From assembly GCA_038277395.1 (NCBI GenBank), contig CM076192.1:195799647-195863646 (forward strand): 64,000 nt of DNA. Direction: 5' to 3'. The notes beneath the pieces are model-generated. The model was not told where the DNA came from. It searched no databases and saw only the letters and a program-made list of their open reading frames with translations. Shown in pieces: positions 46,090 to 57,831 of this stretch. The position numbers were made by a program, and so were the translations under genes. This stretch comes from Dryocosmus kuriphilus (lineage: Eukaryota; Arthropoda; Insecta; Hymenoptera; Cynipidae). How positions within the stretch are numbered: position 1 is the first letter of the stretch; each line of letters starts with the position of its first letter.

Positions 46090-47300
46090 CAGTGTGTCCC
46101 AAATTTATAGAGCACCTACTTTTTTTTGTATAATTTTTTTTCTACTTTAGCAAATTGCATAAAATATCTTTAGTGTGTTCTAGAATCAAATTGACGATTT
46201 TTCTCTGAATTTTATAAGTCTAGGTTGAGTCGTTAGTTTATTTTAAGACTTATATTGGAAAAGTGGTGTCCCGAATTAATAGGGCCAGTATGAAAAAAAT
46301 TCGATTGTATTTCCGTCGTTCTTGAATACCATTTTCATCCGCTTTGGCATTGAATCATTAAGATTTTTGAGACTTCCTGCGCTGATGTTGTCCCATGCTG
46401 ACTTTACCGCTTCCTTGTGCTCTGCGACCGTCGCATACTGCTTGGCATTGTCATAAACATCGCGAACCATCAGGCCCCATATATTTTCAATCGGATTAAG
46501 GTCCGAAGAAACGGCAGGCTACTCAAGTACTGGAATCTTCGCATCGGCTAACCAATCTTTGGTTGACTTGCTCGTGTGTATTGACGCGTTGTCTTGTTGA
46601 AATGTCAACCAAGCAGAGCGGAATCGTCGTATGCAGGGCTTGAGATGTTCTTCAAGCACTGACTGATAATCTTTGCTGTCCATTTTATGGGTAACAAAAG
46701 CCAAGCCAACTTTCCCAAAACCGCTGTATGCTGCATATACCATGACAGATCCGCCACCAAAGTTTCGCGTGGAAAAAAAACGAGGTTCTTCTCGAAGATC
46801 ACGCCAATAGTATCGTAATCCATCTGGACCATCCAAATTAAACCTTTTTCTTCAGACCAGATAATCTGAAACATATAAAAGACCAAAATCTTGGCTGTGG
46901 TAGAAAATTATGTCAACTTAGAGGTACTGCTGGCTTTCGCTTGTGAACGAGTACCAACCATGCCGCGTCACTGGCGCCTTTTTACCCTCCACTGCTTTAT
47001 GCGGCACCTTCGATAGTGATTGGGCTTTGCTAATCCGTTTTTACGCTATTTTGCTCGTCGTTGGCGTACGTCTTAGCTCTTATCTATCGTCTTGGCTATC
47101 GTCTTTGCTTGAACGTTGTCGTTTTTGCCGTAGCGGCTTCATCTTACTTCATAGCGTTGCTTCGTTGCACTTCCATGAAGAGCTTCACTTTTCTGTTTGC
47201 GGGTTTGACTTTTGGGACACTATTTATTTTCGTGCTACATAGAACACAAAAAACCATTTCTTTAGTCAGAAACAATTCACTTTATCGGCGTAACACTCCA
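46090..47300 (-). mobile_element. Tc1-like element, right end not found
   Basis: Starts with CAGTGTGTCCCAAATTTATA directly after a TA (46,088-46,089) at the end of the satellite. A related word GTGTCCCGAATTAATAGGGC at about 46,267 suggests paired direct repeats within the terminal repeat. The transposase lies on the minus strand. No inverted copy of the terminus was found on the right, so the right limit is approximate. Confidence 0.6.
46276..46886 (-). pseudogene. Tc1-like transposase pseudogene
   Basis: The DDE transposase core is recognisable on the minus strand: IIWSEEKGLIWM (upstream frame), then NFGGGSVMVYAAYSGFGKVG, TFQQDNASIHTSKSTKDWL and, downstream, SSDLNPIENIWG. The second Asp (QQDNASIH) and the Glu (PIENIWG) are present. 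A TAG interrupts the frame between PVLE and PAVSSDLN, where the family has Trp. Upstream there is a frameshift and no clean N-terminal domain; a decayed basic segment lies at about 46,930-47,170. Inactive. Confidence 0.75.
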
Positions 47301-48247
47301 CAGTTTACAAAATTCACAGTAGAGGTACTTTGCATCTTTGCACGCGCGTTACTTTCATAGCGTCACTCCGCTTTTTTTGCGTTTATTTTGCGTTTTTTTC
47401 GCGTCGTCTCTTGCCGATTTTCGGGAACCATCATCCCGGACGAGCCTCCAAATATTGTGGGAGGGATGGCAGTAAAATAGGGCAAATCACAATTAACAAG
47501 TATATTTAAGATATTAAAATACAATAAGGCGGTCACACTCATTCAACCGCGTTCCCTTGACTGCCCTCGAGGCCTATTTTCCCGCTGGGGTTCGCATTCT
47601 CCTATGTAAAGATGTCACGTAATAATGAATAACCGTATCTTTCTTACTCGTCATTAAAATATATTAGTATTGGGGTCATTCGATTTGTCTCAAGTGAAGG
47701 AATCTTTTCATTTCTTTTGTCAACTTTGAAAAAGGGTGGTGAAGAAAATTGTACCAAAAGAACCGATTTTTTAATTAATATAAATGAACATAACTTATTT
47801 ATTATTTAATAAAATATATTAATATTAGGGTCAATCGTATCGTCTTAATTCAATAAATTCTTAATGTTCGCGCATCAGCTTTGAATTATGTCATTTAAAA
47901 AAGTTTTACTATAAAATACTATCTTTTCAAACATTATAAAGTACATAGAAGATGCAAGATTCAATATTTCGAACAACCTTTGTGTCAGTTTTGAGATGCG
48001 AGTATTAGTGTCAAAAATAAAGCCTCCAAATTTTATTATTTTGTTTACAAACGTCTTTATTAGCTTATCGTATGAACAAAAAAGGGCGACACCATACAAA
48101 CACATGTAAAAAAATTTATAGCTCAAATAGAAAAATACTGAAAAATAAAATCAAGTAAACAAAATTATACTTGAAAAAAGTTATTTTTGTTTTGAAGCAG
48201 CCAACTGTATCGCCGAGTCACGGACTTTCATATCTTTGAATTCGCTA
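47301..48247. other. AT-rich stretch with a small duplication
   Basis: TAAAATATATTAGTATTGGG at about 47,655 and a diverged copy at about 47,812 mark a duplication of roughly 150 bp. No gene or element end is supported. Confidence 0.4.
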
Positions 48248-48599
48248 TTTTTTTATTATTATTATTGTACCATTAAACCGTTTCCCTTTCGGGGTAGGCG
48301 TAAACTCTCTCGGTTCTAGTTTCGTTACATTACCAGGGATTAGGAGATTTGTATGATTGTGGAAGGAAAGAAGTGCCTATTGGAACTTATGGGTTATAGA
48401 TCTATCCAGAAGTCGTATGCTGCTCATTGAAACAACACACTGGTCCCACAACACCGCTCCGACACGGGTCGCTGATCGATCTCTCTAGTAATCACCCCTG
48501 ATGAACAGCTTCGCATAGCCATATGCGGGTCTTTACGCTAGATCCAATCCATATTAACTAGGCAAAGCCCTCCACCCGGGCCCATGAGTATCCAAAATC

Positions 48600-49489
48600 A
48601 TTCGTTTCAGGCTATCGTCACACATTCCTTATAGAAAATTTTTCGCCATACATCTCTATCCTGAAATTCAACTTTTTCTTCCTTTATATCCATACAGCTT
48701 TGAATGCAAGCTCTTGTATTCCTATGGTTCTTTATATCATTTCGCTTGAGAGTCTCATTCACATACTCCCACCATTCTTCTCCTCGGTCTACTTCTAGGT
48801 GAGTGACCGTTCACCTTTCCGAGATATACTTGCTTCGTTAAACGTCCTACGTCCATTCTCTCAACATGACGAAACCATCTCAAGAAATTTCACTCTTGTC
48901 CATCAGAGTTTCTTCTACGCCACATTGTTTCAGAACCCACTCGTTACTGACTCTATCTATTAGTGTTTCACCGCAAATATTCCGCAGGAAACGCATTGTA
49001 ACCGCGTTCAATTTACTTGTATCATTTTCTTGGCATGTTCAAGTCTCGCTACCATACAGCACAGAAGGTGCAATTACAGAATTGTATATTGCAATTTTGG
49101 CTTTATTTGGCACATTTTTACTTCTGTTAATGGCCTCTACACTGCCTATAACTTTACTACCTTCGTTCATACGCCTGAAATTTTCTCTATCTACTTTTCC
49201 GTCAGCAGTAAGCAAGCTTCCAAGATACACGAAATGATCAACTTGTTCAATTCCCTCACCACTTAGAGAATTGCATACTCTTTTCTCAACGCTCCTTTCG
49301 AACGTGATCATTTTTGTTTCATTTACATTAATTTTTAAATCCATACTCTTCGCACTATCATTCAGTCTGCTGAACATTCACTGCAAATTTTCCACAGATT
49401 CTGCCATAAGTGCTTCATCAAACTACATACTTTCACTGTTCTGAGGTCAACTCCTTCTTCGTCTAAGCGCGCGATTCCTAAACGCTTAT

Positions 49490-49547
<58 letters not shown>

Positions 49548-50560
49548 TAACCACGACGACATGACGCAACCTTGCCTGACTCCCTGCCTGATATCAAACC
49601 AATCACTTAGTTGTCCATTTACCCGTACGCTCCCTCTACTATTTTCATATTTTGCTTTAACTGATTTAAGAAGCCAGCCATTGACTCCATACGCTTTTAT
49701 AACCTCCCAAAGTTTAACTCTATCCACCTTGTCGAAAGCTTCCTTCAGGTCAATGAACGCGCAGAAAACTTTTTTGTTTACTCTCAAATTTTTTTGCAAT
49801 CTCCCGCAAGCTAAATATTTGATCTGCACATGATCGCCCTAGCATGAATCCGCATTGGACCTTCCATAATTTGTCTTTCGTTATTTTCATGACTTTGCGA
49901 ATAAGTATTTTGCTAAATACTTCGCCTGGGATACTGGGAAGCTGATAGCTCTGTAGCTAGAGCAGTCCCCCTTATCTCCTTTTCCCTTGTAAACTGGATC
50001 AATGGTCGCCTTTCTGCAATCATTTGGAACTTATCCATGCACAGCACGCATGTTCGTCTATTCGCTCAACCACAATAACAGAAATTCGTCGCCGCTTTTA
50101 CGTATTTCAGACGTAATTCCATCTACGGCAGCAGCCTTACCATTCTTCATATTCTTAATTACCGTCTTAATAATGAACACATTAATTCCTACTTCGTCAT
50201 TTTTAAAAGAATTTTTTAATGTACCTTCTTCCTTATCTTTATCTTTATCTTCTTTATCATCTCCATACATTTTCTCGAAAAAAGCTTTCATACAGTCCTT
50301 CACTTTGTCTGTATCTCACACCACATCGTCATCAGAATTCTTAATTCCAATCAACTCATTGCTACTACTTCCTTTCCTATTTTTTTTTACCCACTTCCAG
50401 AATAGCTTCTTATTTCCTTCGAAATCACATTGCCTTTTTCTATCTTCTTCCGCTTTGATTTTGTCCTTGCTTTCTTTGATTAATTTGGTAGATTTTCTGT
50501 TTTTATCTCTATAGTCGATTCTTAAACTAGACCACTCCTCATGCCTGAGACCTTTGAGTC
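48600..50560 (-). pseudogene. LINE reverse transcriptase pseudogene
   Basis: Ordered minus-strand segments: KKLFWKWVKKNRKG, AIKNMKNGKAAAVDGITSE-like (50,058-50,303), then VFCAFIDLKEAFDKVDRVKL (motif A with Asp), DWFDIRQGVRQGCVMSSWLF (motif B), a (TA)n expansion, LKINVNETKMITF, HFVYLGSLLTADGKVD, VIAPSVLYGSET and, further on, ISLRWFRHVERMD. The YADD-type motif C is destroyed by a small deletion near 49,430, where FDEALMAES remains in a shifted frame. Multiple stops and frameshifts are present. Confidence 0.75.
49491..49544. repeat. (TA)n microsatellite inside the RT frame
   Basis: About 27 TA units lie directly after the code for WLFNIY. The repeat keeps the frame open as alternating Tyr-Ile, so it grew from the family's FNVYMD-type codons. 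Confidence 0.9.
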
Positions 50561-50575
50561 TTCGCGAATTTCAAA

Positions 50576-53102
50576 TGTCGTACAAAATTGAAGAATTTTG
50601 TGGAATTTTTTGGTTAGTAAGGAATACGAAGAAATGATATAAATTAGAATTTAAGTTATAAAAAAATATAAACACTCAAAAACAAGCTTTGCTATTAACT
50701 CCTCTGTTTTTTACTTCGATCAGATCTTTTTTAATCTTTATAGATTTAACGTAAATTGTGAAGTAAATCATAAATTTCAAACCCTTGATAAAATTATTCC
50801 TATTTAACTAGCGCAGTATCCAGACTTACAATATTTCAACTTCATTTATATAATATCTTTGCTTTAATGTTTTCAAACTTTGATTCATTAATAATAATAG
50901 TAAAAATAAATTATAAAGCAAACTCTTCTTTTCAAGATTTTTTAAATATCGTTGGTTCATTTCCAACGATATTTGTGGTCAGATGAAGGATGAATATCGT
51001 TAGTTCAGTTATACATTTTTTTCAGTACATAGTTCCGGATAATTGCTTAGAACATTGTATTAGACATTTAGCAAGTAATGAACTTTTAATTAAATAATTT
51101 TAAAAATATTTAAAAGCTTTAAGATTACAAAGCTTCCTCAATGAGGAAGCAAAATGATTAATACAAAAAAAAGGTGATAAAGTATTGAAAATATATTATG
51201 CTCTATATTATATCATTAGTAAAATTAATTAATTAATGATTAATTGAAATACTAAGTATATTACTTAATACATATTTTTACAAAAGACAATAGCAAACCA
51301 AAGTATGGCGTTATAATTGCGAAAACTACTATTGCGAATATTAAATGGTAAATTTTACATATTATATTAGAAAAAATGATTAAATAATTGTACTTATATC
51401 TGGCAGCAAAAGCAAGTTTTAGTACTTCGACTAGTAAAACCGAAGTCGACTCGCCGCACGGATATTATCGGAATAAATAAATAAAAAGTCTCGTTAGTCG
51501 TTACAAAAAACTGTAAAGTTTACAAAAGACCATAGGAAAGTCAGCGTGCAACAAAACTGCCATCGTGATTTGGGTTGAATATTCCAAGCCTAAATAGAAA
51601 ACATAACATTAGAAGAAAACAATGTTGTCTGGAATCGATCACGGGTCATCGAAACTGCAACACTGTGATATTAGATTGGAAAATTTGTCGTCCATATATG
51701 GAGGATATAAAATAATTGAAATAATTTAATTCTTTAAAAAAAGTTTAATACGAAATAAATTAGAAATTGATAACATTTAGGGTGAAAAATTTTAGAAGCA
51801 AATGAGAAATAAATGAAAAGTAAATTAATAAATGTCTAATTCATTCTAGTCGTGTGAAAAAGCCCCGTTTAGCCGTCTTCTGAATGGTGGGTAGCCCTCG
51901 CGAGGTCCACGTGGGCGATCCAAGCGGGCAAATACACAAAGGTCCCCGCGGATGTCCCTGCTCATTTACTATAAATTTTGAGGTTTAGCTCGTTCAGACT
52001 GACCCAAAATGCATTTCTGGTCTTCGAAAATGTGGATGTTCTACGAGGGCCCACGCGGAGGGCCTAACTTGTTTACACTTGTAGCTGATCGGTTAAAATT
52101 TCTAAGTCCAAAATATGAAATTTTTTTGACACTCTAAACTTTAAAGTTTGATCAGTTCAGGGTTACCAAAAAAGGATTTTTGTCAAAAATTGTGTGAAAA
52201 TATTTGGGAATTGAACTTTGAAAATATATTCCAACAAATGTCGAAGTCCGCACGCGGAGCGTTTGTCTGAAAAAGGGTATAGACTGTCAATTACGTTAGT
52301 CAAGAGAAAAAACGCAAGTCGTTAAGTTGGTGGTTATGGAGTTCAAGTTCCGGTCGAGGCGATAATTTTTAATTTTTTTAATATATGTTTCAATTTTTTA
52401 TACATTAACAATACATATATATATTCATAGAAAATGCTTAAAAATTATATCCAAGAAGGCCCGTCGAATACATACATAACGGCAACCATGAGGTAAGCAC
52501 ACGTTTAACCCCCATCGAGTAGCAAGTCGATTCCATATAATGTCATGCGTAGATTGCCCTCATGGGCCCCTTATGGCATAAGGGTAATCCATGTCCGCCC
52601 CTCACGGAGTTCAGCTCCATTTCTCCACACGGATAATTATAATAATTTATTTATTAGGTTTTTCAATTTGAATCGTTGAAATTTGAATTAAATAAATAAT
52701 TATGGAAGTTTCAATTTTATTCACTGGATTTATAATTTTTCAGACCCCAGATTATGCATGAACCATTTAAAGTAAATATAAAAATGAATATTGTAAAAGG
52801 AATATGTTATAAGTTAATTATATTCAAAGATAAATTAATTTTTGGTTGATTTCGTTTCAGTCTATTCAGAAAATTACATTCCTCAATACAGAGGAAAATA
52901 ATAATCCGAACATAAACATTTCTAAAAATTACTACTTCACATCATATTATTATCAGAATTTTTTTTCCTTAATAAAAAATATATCTTTTTAGTAAATTGA
53001 GTAAACATTCGTTATCTCAATAAAAAAGAAATCCATTAGTAATTATAGGCAACCCTAAAGACTGAAAACGAATCATATTGTTTATTGTCCCTTTTTTTAA
53101 TC
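50576..53102. other. AT-rich stretch without recognisable gene
   Basis: No supported gene. A GC-richer block at about 51,850-52,090 and another at 52,450-52,620 have no open frame of note. A GAGTTCAAGTTCC word near 52,340 resembles a B box, but no tRNA fold is apparent around it. Confidence 0.4.
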
Positions 53103-54362
53103 ATTTATTTAATATTGAAGAGAAAACCATTATTTGTTTTTCTGTATAATTAACTAACCTTTTTTTCCTGGCAGTTCAGAAAAAGGACAGTTAAAATAAA
53201 AACAACAATGTATTTTCAAACCATTATTTTCAGGCTCATTAGAGACATTGCATACAATGCAAAATATATTTTCGAAAAAAGAGGGAGAAAAAGGAAAGAG
53301 TCAACCAAAACCTACCTCTCACTCTTTCCTTATTCTTTCTCCGTCTTTTTTATACTACAGGGATCCTACATGTTTCGAAGCCATTGAGACTTCCTCATCA
53401 GGGAAAATTTACAGGAAACTATATGTGCTTAAACTTAATTATTAATTTTCAAAAACCTTATATACATAATCACATTCAAATTAATACTCTATACAATAAA
53501 AACTTCTTTTTGGTTCTTCCTATATCATTCATGGATACTCATAATTAATAAAAAACGAACTTCACAACCAGTTAATAAGTTTGTCCCAAACTTTGTTATA
53601 CTTAGAAAGATCCCTTTTTAGATTAATTGCCTTTTCTCCCTCTCTCTTGATAAATAACATTTCCATAAATTCTCTCTTTTTTTGATTTTTTTCATTGTAA
53701 AGAATTTTGACATCATCCCAATTAAATTCATGTCCATGTGTAATTTTGTGCTTTGATAAAACCGTGTGATATTTTGGATTTCTATGAAAATTATTTTTAT
53801 GTTCTTCTTTCCTAATTTTTAATGTTCTACTTGTTTGTCCTATGTAAACAGCATTACAATCTAAACATTTAAATTTGTAAACAACTCCTTGTTTATCTAA
53901 TTTTTCATATTTATTTTTTCCTAATTTTATAATCAAATCACTTTTAAAGGGGACTCTATATATGGTATGTAAACCCATTTTACCTAATTTATTCTTCAAT
54001 ATTTTTGAAATTTTCCCAAAATATGGTAAAACTACCGTGTTGAATTTGTTATATTCTCTTTCTTGATTTATTCTCATCTCTATGTTTCCTTTTTTTATTT
54101 GAGAAATTCTAATTTGTATATATTTATTGATAAAATCAATTGGGTAGTGATTGCAAAAAAGAATCTGTTTACAAATTTCAATATTTTTCTCATGAAAAAC
54201 TGGATGTGACAATTTTATAGCTCTATCAATTAAATTTTTTGCTACTCCAATTTTATTTTGTATAGAATGATTGGAAAGGAAATTAAGAGTTCGACCAGAA
54301 CATATTTCCTTTCTATACCAATCTGTAATAATTGAACCTTCATTATTTTTTATAATAGTCAA
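53103..54362 (-). repeat. Left inverted arm of the Penelope-like element
   Basis: Reverse complement of 57,031-58,291. It contains the final 260-plus codons of the gene (minus, ending at 53,562), the 3' region and the hammerhead motif. It stops inside the gene at the codons for TIKNNEGS; the frame upstream of that joint is unrelated. Confidence 0.9.
53361..53410 (-). ncRNA. Hammerhead ribozyme motif, left arm
   Basis: Minus-strand copy of the motif described at 57,984-58,036: CTGATGA, a stem-loop, then GAAACATGTA. Orientation follows the arm. Confidence 0.55.
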
Positions 54363-55338
54363 CCTACCAAAATAATTTTTAGATTTATGCACCACTTTCA
54401 GTTTTTCTAAATATATTTGTGTTATCTCTATAATGTTCCATTTGGTTTATAAATCAATGTTATTCATAATTTTCATTAAGTTTTATAATTTTTTCAGCTT
54501 GTTAACCTTACTTGATATGTATGAATATACTACAAGTATTAAAATGTCAACCTTGTACCTATCAATCGATAGTGATGATTTAAGGTTGTTCATAGATAGG
54601 AAAAATGTTTATAATAAAATGTTTGATTTTAAAATAATGGTTAAATTAGAGTAGGTTTCAATAATTTGATTATTTTACATAATCTCATCATACATTTTTG
54701 AGTATTTCGTTAAAAAAGATTTTTTTCATTGAATGATTATAATTTTGGTTCTTCCTATATAATTTTAAAATATTAAAAAATTTTGATAGAATTGTTCAAC
54801 AGCTTGTATTTTAACCTTTCTCAAACAAATAAATCAGGATTTATTAGAAGGATGAATATTTCATTTGAGTAGATTCTTGGAGAAAATATTTTTAACATGT
54901 GGATTTTACGACCATAGGGCCCGAACGATGTCGGCAGTGAAAAAGGACTTCTTGAAACTAGAGGAAAAAAAAAACAGGAAAGGGTCTTTCGATTGTCGTT
55001 ATTACAAGGGGGATGAAGATAGTTTTAGTCACTTTTGCTTTTCTCTGAGAAGTTTTTCTGTTTGATAATTTGGGTTTAGTTTGCGACGCGACTTTCAAGT
55101 GGACAGATCGTGGTCTCTCCAAAAAAACAGATAAAGTTTTCTTTGCAGTGAAGTCAAAAATAAAAATCTTTGAAAAACTTTTTGTGGAGAAATCTACTTC
55201 AGATTAGTGAATTGCCTTTTTCTAAGAAGTATTAAATTTCGTAGAAAACGTAATTAAAAGTGAAGTGAATACTTTGTTGGTGGTGTATGAGAGAAGTGTT
55301 ATTGTGACCTCGAGGAGGATTAATTTGGATTAACTTTT
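54363..55338 (+). other. 5' region of the Penelope-like element
   Basis: A unique, AT-rich leader between the inverted arm and the gene. Short open frames such as 54,865-55,065 have no domain. Promoter activity may come from the upstream arm, but no core promoter is recognisable. Confidence 0.5.
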
Positions 55339-57831
55339 TTGGATAAGTTTTTAACTGAATTTTTATTGATTTCTCTAATCGATTTTTCCTATATTATGGA
55401 TTTCATAAACATTGATAGAGAATGGGGTGATGGAATAGATAGAATTGATGGTCGGGTTAGTAGAATCAAGAAATTTTATTCAATTAGTAATAAATTAATA
55501 AAAATAATTAATAAAAACTTCAAATTTGATTACATAAATAAGAATAATAAAGAACAGTATGAGGAAAATACCAAAAAATATAAAAAATCAATCTTGAACT
55601 TGGCCATAAAAGATTCCTATTTTAAGATACATACTTTAAATCAAGAATTGAAACAAATTTTAAGTTTATTGGAAACACAAGTCCCAGGTTTCATTATCAG
55701 AGAATGTTTAGAGAAAGAAACTTTACGTAACAAAACAATTTTGAACAAAAATAACATTTTAGATAAAAAATTTCTGAGAATTATTGATGCACAGGGAGAT
55801 ATACAAAAAATGAATCTTAATATCCATTTAGCTATGTCCCAAGGTCAACAAGATCCTTGGTTTTTGAATATCTCTGATGTGGATATTCCGCAAAGAGTTT
55901 TAAATATTTTGAGATTGGGGGAAGGTTTTAGCAACAAATTTGGGGAGAAAAAAACTGTTCAAATGTTAGAAATTATTAAAGATATTGAGACGAATATTGA
56001 AAAAATTCCTGATAATAAGATAGAAGACTTTAGGACACAATTTATAGGTTTGTCGAATGAATTTCTCAATAATGATTATCTAAATTCATTTTTGGATAAG
56101 GAACTAAAAGAAGGACTTTGTGAAACAAAAATTTTTTTAAAGAATCATCCTAACTTATTAATTACCAAAGCTGATAAAGGTAATAGAACAGTTGCAATTT
56201 CTAAAAATGATTATAATTCAAAAATGGCTCAAATTCTGAATGATGATGAAAGTTTTCAAGTCATAGAGAATGATCCTACACAAATGATTCAAAAAGGTAC
56301 TAAAAAAATCCTTGAAAGGTTTAAAATTAAAAAATTTTTAGGCAATAACAGCAATAAATTTAATACAGACACTTCGAATACGAATCTTTCTTTAGCTTAC
56401 GGTCTCATAAAGACTCACAAAATAAATTTTCCGTTACGTCCTGTTATCTCAACAATAGGATCGCCGACTAGAAAATTAGAAGAATTACTTTGTACAATTA
56501 TTAAGGATTCAATAAAGATGTCCAAAACTTCTATAAAGAATAGCTTTGCTTTTTTAAAATTGATTGAGAATAAAAAAATTCCATTGAATCATATCTTAGT
56601 ATCTTTTGATGTAATAGCTATGTTTCCGAATATTCCTTATGAAAGAGTCAGAAAGGCTATAGAAAAAAGATGGTATCTTATTAAAAACAACACGAAGATC
56701 ACAAAAACATTTTTTCTTGATGCTATTAAGTATGTGTTCCATTCAGTTTTTTTCAAATTTAATGGTATTTTTTACAAACAAAAGTTTGGTACGCCCATAG
56801 GTTCAGTGTTGTCTCCGATTCTTGCTGAGATAGTTATGGAAGACTTAGAAAAAGAAGTTTTTAAAAAAATTGATTTTGAATTGGATTTTTATGCTAGATA
56901 TGTTGATGATTCCGCTCTTAGTGTACATGTTAATAAGGTAGAGACTCTCTTAAGTACTTTTAACAGTATTCATCCTAGATTACAATTTACTGTTGAAAAA
57001 GAAAATGAAGGGAAATTAAATTTTCTAGATTTGACTACTATAAAAAATAATGAAGGTTCAATTATTACAGATTGGTATAGAAAGGAAATATGTTCTGGTC
57101 GAACTCTTAATTTCCTTTCCAATCATTCTATACAAAATAAAATTGGAGTAGCAAAAAATTTAATTGATAGAGCTATAAAATTGTCACATCCAGTTTTTCA
57201 TGAGAAAAATATTGAAATTTGTAAACAGATTCTTTTTTGCAATCACTACCCAATTGATTTTATCAATAAATATATACAAATTAGAATTTCTCAAATAAAA
57301 AAAGGAAACATAGAGATGAGAATAAATCAAGAAAGAGAATATAACAAATTCAACACGGTAGTTTTACCATATTTTGGGAAAATTTCAAAAATATTGAAGA
57401 ATAAATTAGGTAAAATGGGTTTACATACCATATATAGAGTCCCCTTTAAAAGTGATTTGATTATAAAATTAGGAAAAAATAAATATGAAAAATTAGATAA
57501 ACAAGGAGTTGTTTACAAATTTAAATGTTTAGATTGTAATGCTGTTTACATAGGACAAACAAGTAGAACATTAAAAATTAGGAAAGAAGAACATAAAAAT
57601 AATTTTCATAGAAATCCAAAATATCACACGGTTTTATCAAAGCACAAAATTACACATGGACATGAATTTAATTGGGATGATGTCAAAATTCTTTACAATG
57701 AAAAAAATCAAAAAAAGAGAGAATTTATGGAAATGTTATTTATCAAGAGAGAGGGAGAAAAGGCAATTAATCTAAAAAGGGATCTTTCTAAGTATAACAA
57801 AGTTTGGGACAAACTTATTAACTGGTTGTGA
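55339..57831 (+). CDS. Penelope-like reverse transcriptase / GIY-YIG endonuclease
   Basis: An intact 830-codon gene. The product would prime and copy element RNA in the nucleus at a nick made by its endonuclease. The RT includes KADKGNRTVAISKNDY, LRPVISTIGSPTRKLEELL, FDVIAMFPNIPY (Asp 424), GTPIGSVLSPILAE and the catalytic YVDD (residues 521-524). A linker leads to the C-terminal GIY-YIG domain: GVVY (723-726), C730 and C733 between the two motifs, AVYIGQTSRTLKIRKEEH (YIG 737-739) and Glu 798 in FMEMLF. C..C between GVY and YIG is usual in the Penelope/Poseidon group. Length is typical. The ATG at 55,396 (MDFINIDREW) is a possible alternative start. No key residue is missing. Confidence 0.92.
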   Translation: MDKFLTEFLLISLIDFSYIMDFINIDREWGDGIDRIDGRVSRIKKFYSISNKLIKIINKNFKFDYINKNNKEQYEENTKKYKKSILNLAIKDSYFKIHTLNQELKQILSLLETQVPGFIIRECLEKETLRNKTILNKNNILDKKFLRIIDAQGDIQKMNLNIHLAMSQGQQDPWFLNISDVDIPQRVLNILRLGEGFSNKFGEKKTVQMLEIIKDIETNIEKIPDNKIEDFRTQFIGLSNEFLNNDYLNSFLDKELKEGLCETKIFLKNHPNLLITKADKGNRTVAISKNDYNSKMAQILNDDESFQVIENDPTQMIQKGTKKILERFKIKKFLGNNSNKFNTDTSNTNLSLAYGLIKTHKINFPLRPVISTIGSPTRKLEELLCTIIKDSIKMSKTSIKNSFAFLKLIENKKIPLNHILVSFDVIAMFPNIPYERVRKAIEKRWYLIKNNTKITKTFFLDAIKYVFHSVFFKFNGIFYKQKFGTPIGSVLSPILAEIVMEDLEKEVFKKIDFELDFYARYVDDSALSVHVNKVETLLSTFNSIHPRLQFTVEKENEGKLNFLDLTTIKNNEGSIITDWYRKEICSGRTLNFLSNHSIQNKIGVAKNLIDRAIKLSHPVFHEKNIEICKQILFCNHYPIDFINKYIQIRISQIKKGNIEMRINQEREYNKFNTVVLPYFGKISKILKNKLGKMGLHTIYRVPFKSDLIIKLGKNKYEKLDKQGVVYKFKCLDCNAVYIGQTSRTLKIRKEEHKNNFHRNPKYHTVLSKHKITHGHEFNWDDVKILYNEKNQKKREFMEMLFIKREGEKAINLKRDLSKYNKVWDKLINWL

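Larger units (their letters stand above)
48248..50575 (-). mobile_element. Non-LTR retrotransposon (LINE), 5'-truncated, dead
   Basis: A reverse-transcriptase gene on the minus strand is followed by a 3' end with a short ATA-type tail (minus strand ACAATAATAATAAT at 48,250-48,268), as in LINEs with simple-repeat tails. Coding similarity starts abruptly near 50,575, so the 5' part is missing. I do not assign a clade. Confidence 0.75.

Noticed and set aside
40278..46150. A series of plus-strand frames of 60-167 codons as a repetitive protein gene
   Set aside because: Each is a piece of the 87-bp satellite; indels break the frame repeatedly, and there is no start, splice or promoter context.
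52310..52375. tRNA-like B-box word followed by a T-rich stretch
   Set aside because: No A box at the right distance and no cloverleaf could be drawn.
53562..54395. A separate minus-strand GIY-YIG endonuclease gene
   Set aside because: It is the inverted arm of the Penelope-like element and duplicates the C-terminus of the 830-codon gene; its first residues come from unrelated junction DNA.
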